Positions 26,467 to 36,480 of a stretch of 64,000 nucleotides of DNA are shown in pieces. The DNA comes from Diprion similis (lineage: Eukaryota; Arthropoda; Insecta; Hymenoptera; Diprionidae): NCBI RefSeq assembly GCF_021155765.1, contig NC_060112.1, positions 9,424,001 to 9,488,000 on the forward strand, in the 5' to 3' direction. Under the pieces are notes generated by a model that saw only the letters and a list, made by a program, of their open reading frames with translations, did not search any database and was not told the origin of the DNA. The translations under genes and the position numbers were made by a program. Each line of letters begins with the position of its first letter. The first letter of the stretch is position 1.

Positions 26467-29400
26467 TTAATTCTTTAAGGCACTATTCCGACGTAATTTT
26501 GCGAGAGGAATCGATTGAGCGCAGTCCCAATACGCTGCGAGCAACGCATCAAAAGTTACAGCCAAAAAACTCATGATTTTCATCGCCATTTCTCTACTGC
26601 TGGTCCTACGCTCTTTTCGATGTTTTTTCTGAGTTCCTGGGGGTCGAATTACTCTGGCGATGGTCATATAAATCGATTCCAAGACCAGAAATTTTCGGCT
26701 CCAGAAATGACCCAAAAAGTAAGGCTAACCCCTTTGGATTTTTGTCGAAAATTTCGATGACTTTGAAAAGTGCTGCAATTATTTCTTTAAGGAACTATTC
26801 CGACGTAATTTTGCGAGAGGAATCGATTAAGCGCAGTCCCAATACGCTGCAAGCAACGCATCAAAAGTTACAGCCAAAAAACTCATGATTTTCATCGCCA
26901 TTTCTCTGCTGCTGGTCCTACGCTCTTTTTGATGTGTCTTCTGAGTTCCTTGGGGTCGAATTACTCTGGCGATGGTCATATAAATCGATTCCAAGACCAG
27001 AAATTTTCGGCTCCAGAAATGACCCAAAAAGTAAGGCTAACCCCTTTGGATTTTTGTCGAAAATTTCGATGACTTTGAAAAGTGCTGCAATTAATTCTTT
27101 AAGGCACTATTCCGACGTAATTTTGCGAGAGGAATCGATTAAGCGCAGTCCCAATACGCTGCGAGCAACGCATCAAAAGTTACAGCCAAAAAACTCATGA
27201 TTTTCATCGCCATTTCTCTGCTGCTGGTCCTACGCTCTTTTTGATGTGTTTTCTGAGTTCCTGGGGGTCGAATCACTCTGGCGATGATCATACAAATTAA
27301 TTCCAAGACCAGAAATTTTCGGCTCCAAAAATGACCCAAAAAGTAAGGCTAACCCCTCTGGATTTTTGTCGAAAATTTCGATGACTTTGAAAAGTGCTGC
27401 AATTAATTCTTTAGAGCACTATTTCGACGTAATTTTGCGAGAGGAATCGATTAAGCGCAGCCCCAATACGCTGCGAGCAACGCATCAAAAGTTACAGCCA
27501 AAAAACTCATTATTTTCATCGCTATCTCTCTGCCGCTGGTCCTACGCTCTTTTTGATGTGTTTTCTGAGTTCCTGGGGGTCGAATTACTCTAGAAATGAT
27601 CATACAAATCGATTCCAAGACCAGAAATTTTCGGCTCCAAAAATGACCCAAAAAGTAAGGCTAACCCCTTTGGATTTTTGCCGAAAATTTCGATGACTTT
27701 GAAAAGTGCTGCAATTAATTCTTTAAGGCACTATTCCGACGTAATTTTGCGAGAGGAATCGATTGAGCGCAGTCTCAATACGCTGCGAGCAACGCATCAA
27801 AAGTTACAGCCAAAAAACTCATGATTTTCATCGCCATTTCTCTGCTGCTGGTCCTACGCTTTTTTTGATGTGTTTTCTGAGTTCCTGGGGGTCGAATTAC
27901 ACTAGAAATGATCATACAAATCGATTCCAAGACCAGAAATTTTCGGCTCCAAAAATGACCCAAAAAGTAAGGCTAACCCCTTTGGATTTTTGCCGAAAAT
28001 TTCGATGACTTTGAAAAGTGCTGCAATTCATTCTTTAAGGCACTATTCCGACGTAATTTTGCGAGAGGAATCGATTAAGCGCAGTCCCAATACGCTGCGA
28101 GCAACGCATCAAAAGTTACAGCCAAAAAACTCATGATTTTCATCGCCATTTCTCTGCTGCTGGTCCTACGCTCTTTTTGATGTGTTTTCTGAGTTCCTGG
28201 GGGTCGAATTACTCTAGAGATGATCATACAAATTGATTCCAAGACCAGAAATTTTCGGCTCCAAAAATGACCCAAAAAGTAAGGCTAACCCCTCTGGATT
28301 TTTGTCGAAAATTTCGATGACTTTGAAAAGTGCTGCAATTAATTCTTTAGAGCACTATTTCGACGTAATTTTGCGAGAGGAATCGATTAAGCGCAGCCCC
28401 AATACGCTGCGAGCAACGCATCAAAAGTTACAGCCAAAAAACTCATTATTTTCATCGCCATTTCTCTGCCGCTGGTCCTACGCTCTTTTTGATGTGTTTT
28501 CTGAGTTCCTGGGGGTCGAATTACTCTAGAGATGATCATACAAATTGATTCCAAGACCAGAAATTTTCGGCTCCAAAAATGACCCAAAAAGTAAGGCTAA
28601 CCCCTTTGGATTTTTGCCGAAAATTTCGATGACTTTGAAAAGTGCTGCAATTAATTCTTTAGAGCACTATTTCGACGTAATTTTGCGAGAGGAATCGATT
28701 AAGCGCAGCCCCAATACGCTGCGAGCAACGCATCAAAAGTTACAGCCAAAAAACTCATTATTTTCATCGCCATTTCTTTGCCGCTGGTCCTACGCTCTTT
28801 TTGATGTGTTTTCTGAGTTCCTGGGGGTCGAATTACTCTAGAAATGATCATACAAATCGATTCCAAGACCAGAAATTTTCGGCTCCAAAAATGACCCAAA
28901 AAGTAAGGCTAACCCCTTTGGATTTTTGCCGAAAATTTCGATGACTTTGAAAAGTGCTGCAATTAATTCTTTAAGGCACTATTCCGACGTAATTTTGCGA
29001 GAGGAATCGATTGAGCGCAGTCCCAATACGCTGCGAGCAACGCATCAAAAGTTACAGCCAAAAAACTCATGATTTTCATCGCCATTTCTCTACTGCTGGT
29101 CCTACGCTCTTTTCGATGTTTTTTCTGAGTTCCTGGGGGTCGAATTACTCTGGCGATGGTCATATAAATCGATTCCAAGACCAGAAATTTTCGGCTCCAG
29201 AAATGACCCAAAAAGTAAGGCTAACCCCTTTGGATTTTTGTCGAAAATTTCGATGACTTTGAAAAGTGCTGCAATTATTTCTTTAAGGAACTATTCCGAC
29301 GTAATTTTGCGAGAGGAATCGATTAAGCGCAGTCCCAATACGCTGCGAGCAACGCATCAAAAGTTACAGCCAAAAAACTCATGATTTTCATCGCCATTTC

Positions 29401-30797
29401 TCTGCTGCTGGTCCTACGCTCTTTTTGATGTGTCTTCTGAGTTCCTTGGGGTCGAATTACTCTGGCGATGGTCATATAAATCGATTCCAAGACCAGAAAT
29501 TTTCGGCTCCAGAAATGACCCAAAAAGTAAGGCTAACCCCTTTGGATTTTTGTCGAAAATTTCGATGACTTTGAAAAGTGCTGCAATTAATTCTTTAAGG
29601 CACTATTCCGACGTAATTTTGCGAGAGGAATCGATTAAGCGCAGTCCCAATACGCTGCGAGCAACGCATCAAAAGTTACAGCCAAAAAACTCATGATTTT
29701 CATCGCCATTTCTCTGCTGCTGGTCCTACGCTCTTTTTGATGTGTTTTCTGAGTTCCTGGGGGTCGAATCACTCTGGCGATGATCATACAAATTAATTCC
29801 AAGACCAGAAATTTTCGGCTCCAAAAATGACCCAAAAAGTAAGGCTAACCCCTTTGGATTTTTGTCGAAAATTTCGATGACTTTGAAAAGTGCTGCAATT
29901 AATTCTTTAGAGCACTATTCCGACGTAATTTCGCGAGAGGAATCGATTAAGCGCAGCCCCAATACGCTGCGAGCAACGCATCAAAAGTTACAGCCAAAAA
30001 ACTCATTATTTTCATCGCTATCTCTCTGCCGCTGGTCCTACGCTCTTTTTGATGTGTTTTCTGAGTTCCTGGGGGTCGAATTACTCTAGAAATGATCATA
30101 CAAATCGATTCCAAGACCAGAAATTTTCGGCTCCAAAAATGACCCAAAAAGTAAGGCTAACCCCTTTGGATTTTTGCCGAAAATTTCGATGACTTTGAAA
30201 AGTGCTGCAATTAATTCTTTAAGGCACTATTCCGACGTAATTTTGCGAGAGGAATCGATTGAGCGCAGTCTCAATACGCTGCGAGCAACGCATCAAAAGT
30301 TACAGCCAAAAAACTCATGATTTTCATCGCCATTTCTCTGCTGCTGGTCCTACGCTTTTTTTGATGTGTTTTCTGAGTTCCTGGGGGTCGAATTACACTA
30401 GAAATGATCATACAAATCGATTCCAAGACCAGAAATTTTCGGCTCAAAAAATGACCCAAAAAGTAAGGCTAACCCCTTTGGATTTTTGCCGAAAATTTCG
30501 ATGACTTTGAAAAGTGCTGCAATTAATTCTTTCAGGCACTATTCCGACGTAATTTTGCGAGAGGAATCGATTAAGCGCAGTCCCAATACGCTGCGAGCAA
30601 CGCATCAAAAGTTACAGCCAAAAAACTCATGATTTTCATCGCCATTTCTCTGCTGCTGGTCCTACGCTTTTTTTGATGTGTTTTCTGAGTTCCTGGGGGT
30701 CGAATTACACTAGAAATGATCATACAAATCGATTCCAAGACCAGAAATTTTCGGCTCCAAAAATGACCCAAAAAGTAAGGCTAACCCCTTTGGATTT
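26467..30797. repeat. 8-monomer (2,496-bp) higher-order duplication
   Basis: Monomers from about 26,467 to 28,230 recur at 28,963 to about 30,730. They share the rare states TTCTCTACTGCTGG (26,591 and 29,087), CGCTATCTCTCTGCC (27,520 and 30,016), CGCTTTTTTTGATG (27,857 and 30,353) and GAATTACACTAG. The copies differ by several point changes, so this duplication is older than the 3-monomer one. Confidence 0.8.
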
Positions 30798-31020
30798 TTG
30801 CCGAAAATTTCGATGACTTTGAAAAGTGCTGCAATTCATTCTTTAAGGCACTATTCCGACGTAATTTTGCGAGAGGAATCGATTAAGCGCAGTCCCAATA
30901 CGCTGCGAGCAACGCATCAAAAGTTACAGCCAAAAAACTCATTATTTTTATCGCCATTTCTCTGCTGCTGGTCCTACGCTCTTTTTGATGTGTTTCCTGA
31001 GTTCCTGGGGGTCGAATTAC

Positions 31021-31790
31021 TCCAGAGATGGTCTTACAAATCGATTCCGAAACGAGAAATTTTTGGCTCCGAAAGACACCGAAAAAGTAAGACTAACCCC
31101 TTTGGATTTTTTCCGAAAATTTCGACGACATGGAGAAGTGCTGCAATTAATCCTTTGAGGCACTATTCCGACGTAATTTTGCGAGTGAAATCGATCCGAG
31201 CGCAGTCGGAATGCCTTGCGAGCAACGGACGAAAAGTTTCCGCCAAAAAACGAAAGACGTATTTTCTCAATTACTCTGCTGCTGGTTTTTGCGTCGTAAT
31301 TTCTCTGCTGTTGGTCCTTGACTTTTTTCCTTGTGTTTTCTGAGTTCTTGGGCGTCCAATTAGTCTAGAAAGGGTCATACGAATCGATTCCGAGACGAAA
31401 AATTCTTGGCTCCAGAAATGACCTCAAAATCTCGACGATCCCGAAAAGTGCCTCAATCAATTCTTCTAGGCACTATTCCGACGTAATTTTGCGAGAGAAA
31501 TCGATTGAGCCTATTACGAATGCGCTGCGAGCAACAGCTGAAAAGTTACAGCCGACAAACTGAGAATATTATATGTAATTTCTCTGCCGTTCGTCCTACA
31601 CTTTCCTTCTTGTGTGTTCTGGGGGTCTATCTAGTCTAGAAAGGGTTATAAACATCGACACCGAAGCAATAGAATCCTGACTCAAACACAAGTAAGCTTG
31701 ACCTTTTCAGGGTTTTAGTGTTAGTTTCGACGACTTCGATAATTGTTGCAGATTATTCTCCGATGCACTTTGTTGACATAAATTTGTGGT
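31021..31790. repeat. Degenerate right edge of the satellite array
   Basis: After about 31,020 the 312-bp unit continues for roughly two and a half more copies, with rising substitution load and now with indels. A stretch of the unit is missing near 31,420-31,440. Around 31,275-31,320 the CTCTGCTGCTGGT segment occurs twice. By about 31,660 only patches such as AGTCTAGAAAGGGTTATA are recognisable, and beyond 31,790 I see no similarity. Array ends that escape homogenisation normally look like this. Confidence 0.85.
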
Positions 31791-32303
31791 AATGTCTTCA
31801 GAATCAAGAAATTTCCGTTGCATTGAAGTCGCCAATATACACTTTAACTAACTATCGTATCTCTCAACCTCTATCCGGTGAAAATTCTAAACGCAGAATC
31901 GGAAATCGTGGCAAAGCAAGATAATTTATCGACACCTATTCAACATATATCTTGTCTGCTAATTCTATCATTCGCCTTAAAGTCGACATAAATCAATTCA
32001 TTCTCTATCCCTATTTCCGTGCAGTTTGTCCATTTCGTGAATCGTCAGAACGTCATACATACAGTAGGTTACAGTATACAGTTCGCTATGATCATCGACT
32101 GACGGATGCTACCCATTTTCAATCAATGCAAAGACCGAGAACATTACCAGAACTAATAACTAATTATATGTATTTTACTTTGGTTCAGTGTCAAATACAC
32201 TCTGGATGTTTGAAAATTTAGTAGTCGGCAAATTCAAGCTATGGGGTATGATTAACAAAAAGACTGTCACCCATCTAAATGTATAATACTACCTATGGTA
32301 GAA
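31791..32303. other. Spacer between satellite edge and zinc transporter gene
   Basis: This is AT-rich single-copy-looking sequence. A forward open frame of 89 codons (31,952-32,221) resembles no family I know and has no convincing context. The downstream half probably lies just beyond the 3' end of the zinc transporter transcript. Nothing else is supported. Confidence 0.5.
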
Positions 32304-32309
32304 TTTATT
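32304..32309 (-). terminator. Probable polyadenylation signal of the zinc transporter
   Basis: The minus strand reads AATAAA here, 71 bp past the TAA stop codon at 32,380-32,382. It is the first canonical signal downstream of the gene and leaves about 500 bp before the satellite begins. Inferred from position and hexamer only. Confidence 0.6.
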
Positions 32310-32379
32310 TTCACAATGATTCAGAATGGTCTATAGTCTAATGATAATTGGTGAACATATAATACACATTCATCACGCG

Positions 32380-35300
32380 TTATATTGGTGGTGACTTGCA
32401 CTGGTGGCAGTTTTCCATTTTCTGGTTGAATTCTTCAATTTGCAACGTCATCTCGAAGAAATTGTAGCTTTCGTGAATGTTTCTAGTTGCTGTGCGAAGG
32501 ATTTGTTGCGGTGATATGCCAGGCTCTAAAACGAGATAATTCACCATTAGTCACTTTTACCAAGTTTCTTCTTTCCGCTATATTTTACAAGGAAAATTCT
32601 CGTTGCACAATAGAATTTATGTAAGGCGGAACTCACTTATTGCTAGATGAGCAGAAAGAGCAGTTTTATCTAAGGAAAGAGCCCATATGCGTAAGTTGTG
32701 GACTTTGATGACACCTTCGATCTCCATGAAAGTATTCTCGACCTGCGAATAATCCACGCCAGCTGGAATTCCTTCCATCAGTACGTTTATTGTATCCTTC
32801 ATTATTGCCATCGTAGTAGCCAAAACAAGAGCCGAGAAGAAAAATGTGCAGATGGGATCTACGATGCTCCATTCTGGCTAAAATTTCATTTTTTCCGATT
32901 GAATATGACGAAATGAGCCAGACATTTATAATCATCTAAAATCTAATTATACTACATCAAAGTCATCCCGAGTAAGAAACATTACAGCTATTTTTCATAA
33001 GGGATACTTTAAGTAATAGTCAAGCTTTACCTTGAAGTAAATGACAATCGCAGCTATAAAAACACCAAGACTCTGAATAAAATCACCAATAACGTGAATA
33101 AGGGCTGCTCGAACATTAATATTCACGTCGTGACTATGACCATGTGCGTCACCGTTATCACCGTGCGCATGATGATCCTTCCCACTCGCGCCACCGTGAG
33201 CATGGCCATGTTGGTGTAGAGTCAATCCCATGCTACGAAATAACAATTATACCCACCAACAATAAGAGTGATTACTGTCACGTCGATATCTGCAGTTTGT
33301 ATAGTTCATACGAAGTTAGAACGTAGGTTTATATATATGCCTAATAACTGATCGGTCCATACTAGCAAATATTATTTTGGCATCGTCATTAATTGCTATT
33401 TCATACGGTAGGCACTCAAATTTTCAGAAATTTTCCATCCATGTTATAACACTTGATACAACCGTACATTATAGTTTCAACATGTTACCGACAGGCATTA
33501 ACAGAGTCCTAAACGAAACATTGTATCCCCCGAACGTTCAAGCACACGGAAAAACTGAATCTTTAATTTTACATTAATTATAATATACATTGTGCTAGCA
33601 ATATTTTTCAGTACAATCTACAGTAATGTTTGAATGTATAAGAATGCTTTTCCCAAGCTGTTGACATTGTTCAAGTTCTCAGATTTTCAAAACCTCACAC
33701 TTTTCGAACATTAGTGAAACTCGACGTGCTGCATGGGATGCACTTTCTTCATACTGCTATTGTTATCATTCTTGTCTATACTCACATGAGATTTACCCCA
33801 ACACCTATCGCAGACGTGATGAGCATGACTGTTGAATCAATTTCAAAATCTTTATTGATTATTCTTTGCACGGCCAAGTATATCAACACAGCAGTCACAA
33901 CCCAAATCAGAAGGACCGATGTCAGCGCTCCAATGACCTGAGATTAGATCGATTAGTAGAAAAAACATTAATAACAGACATATCTATTCACGATTGCTCG
34001 TTAATGTATAATTAGATGGCGAATAACTGGTGCCCGATTCGTTGCTGTTATACTTCCGCTATTCATATGTAGTTCGGTTTTACAAATCATCGATTAGTAA
34101 TGAAAATACGAGTGTGTGTTACCTCCGCTCGATACCATCCAAAGGGCATTTTTCTGGTTGCTGGCCTGCTGGCTACCCATATCGAAAATAAAGATATCAT
34201 AAAGGACGCAAAATCTGTAAGGAGATGCGCAGCGTCTGTTGCGATGGCGAGACTGCTTGACAATACACCTCCTGTAAGACAATTCTCAATAAATCTACAG
34301 TTAAACCAGAAAAATTTTATCACAGTATTTATAGATGTCTTCAACATTACGTTCAACATATTGAAACTTTACCTATAATTTCAGCAATCATGAAGAGAAC
34401 GCAGAGAATACTCGCAATTATCAATTTCCTCCTTGCTTTTTTATCTATTTTGTCCTCTCTATCCCGATGACAATGATCTTCAACTGAAACAATTATGGTC
34501 TCATGTATATTCATGGCAGTTTAAAATAGATACGGTACCGCTAGCAAAGCGGAATGATGTTTTGATGAATATATCTAAGCAAAAGGCAAAAAATTATTCT
34601 TCTGTAATCTGCAACTCACATAAGGATGGGCTACGTTGATAAGATGGAATCGTAACCGTTTCGGAAGCAGAACCTTTCACAATTGTGCAACATCCGGATA
34701 ACTTTCCATGGACACAAAATATCACCTTCTTCCCCGAATCATCCGGCCCATCGGAGTCGTTGTTGTTTGGTGGTATATTCGTGCCATAACCAAATACAGC
34801 GTTTTGATTATTTCTGCAGGATAAAAAGCCATCACATGTAAAAGAATATTGTGCTTAATGTTTTAGATTCATGCAGTCATGGTTTTCGACCTGAGTTTTA
34901 TGTTTTCAGTAATAGACGTTGTAGTAACTCGGGTAAAGCGTGAACAATTTTGAAGGATTTTAGGGATGCAATCTGGTGTTCGGGCTTCGAAAAATCGTCT
35001 TTTTTTCCACATCTTTCGAAAGTATAATATATTGAGAGTATACTGTAAAAATTTTAGACCGAAATATGAAATATCTACAAAATTATACAAAATGTCGGGT
35101 ACCAAAATTACTTAATTATAATAATGATTTCTTTTGTTTTCCCCCAAGTTCAACGAAAAAAATAACAATTTTTGAATTGTTTCTTTTTTTTTTAGAAATC
35201 CACCAATTTGTTATTTATCAATAAAAATGTTTATAACTAGTACGGGACGGAGTTACAAGCGTAAGGAACAATAATCAATTCGCTTTTCTTGTTTCAGATG

Positions 35301-36427
35301 ACTCCAAGTGTCGTAATCACAAGCACCACCCACCTATCCCCATATAAAGGTGTCTACTTTAACTTAAAAGAATAATACGATTGCGCAAATTATTTTTTCT
35401 GTAGTTTAGGATGTCAATAAAAACATGTTCAAAAATTGAAATTACCGTATTTGATATGATTATAAAAAAAATCCTGAACTAAGCCTCCAAAATGGTCGTG
35501 AACACCAGACTACATCCTCAAACGTCTTTCTTATCTTCACTCACATTCGTTCAAAAAGTTAATTTCACATCTTCCACAATCAGCATTTTTTCTTGATATC
35601 CCCTGTTCTTATAATTAACTTTCTTTTGTTAGCCTAAACTTAAATGAAATCTGCAATACATGTTAAGCATTCCATGTCAAATTACAGAAATTCGAATTTC
35701 ACTATTTTCAATTTGTTGGAAAACTTCGCTGCTGATAGTAGCATCTCCAGTAGCATCCTTAGTTAGGAAACAAAAATTTCCATGCGAATGTCTTTGAGAT
35801 ACGAAACCCTTTTATGTATTTCGTCCCGTTTGGGTTCACGTCGAAGTACTGAAGTACTGTAGTTCCGAATGGTCAAAGTCCCGAATGGTCAAAACTCCGA
35901 ATCTTACTATACGTTTGCCGTGAAACGTTAACCGAGTAAAATACTTTTTGAGAATTTTTAAAAAGACGGGTGTGTTTCGAAATTCGGAATCTGCATAGCT
36001 CCGAATGCTCGAAACACCAAATGATCAAAATTCCGAACGGTTCAAATAACGTTTAGACGACAGCGTTATGTATGTACAATGTATGTACATCATGCATAAA
36101 GATGTAATAATAGTAATAATAATAATATATAATAGATAATAACAATAGGTATATCGCCGCCACTGCCGTCGTAGCAAAAAGTGAGGCGTTTTTTTAAATT
36201 TTTGAAAAGTTGATTTAACACGTACCTATGTGCGAAACTTTAATTTCTAATAGTCAATTGTTATTTATACGTTCGTCTCTCTCAAGGTACGAAAAATCAA
36301 GGGAAGCGTTTATTGAAAATCACTCTGACGAGAATAATCAAAATACAAATAATTGTGTGGAACAAAATTTCTGGTTAACTTCCACCTACACGTATTTCTA
36401 GTCATAGTTATAATTAGGAAAAATGAG

Positions 36428-36480
<53 letters not shown>

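Larger units (their letters stand above)
1..31020. repeat. 312-bp satellite DNA array, about 99 tandem monomers
   Basis: The same 312-bp unit follows itself head to tail from base 1 without interruption. For example CAGTCCCAATACGCTGCGAG starts at 1 and recurs at 313. Monomers differ by scattered single-base changes at a limited set of positions. Two conspicuous states are CTCTAGAGATGATCATACAA versus CTCTGGCGATGGTCATATAA, and CTCATGA versus CTCATTA. Phase is constant except for one inserted G near 10,255. Short open frames appear on both strands of nearly every monomer because 312 is divisible by 3 and the unit is homogenised. The forward frame is closed at least every 1.7 monomers, and nothing resembles a protein family, so I treat them as non-coding. 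The array is visibly less AT-rich than its flank. It could be pericentromeric or an interstitial heterochromatic block. No transposase or rDNA similarity is seen. The left end lies outside the window. Confidence 0.97.

Noticed and set aside
1..31020. A CENP-B-box-like motif in the monomer.
   Set aside because: The closest stretches (TTCGATGACTTTG and TTCGACGTAATTTTG) share only TTCG plus one further base of the box and lack the essential CGGG end.
1..31020. A CRISPR-like or rDNA-spacer-type array.
   Set aside because: Repeats are directly adjacent with no unique spacers, and no rRNA or cas-type sequence is present. It is a plain eukaryotic satellite.
152..31343. Open frames of 66-181 codons in almost every satellite monomer on both strands.
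   Set aside because: They repeat with the satellite, overlap each other on opposite strands, stop within 1.7 monomers and match no family. They follow from a monomer length divisible by 3.
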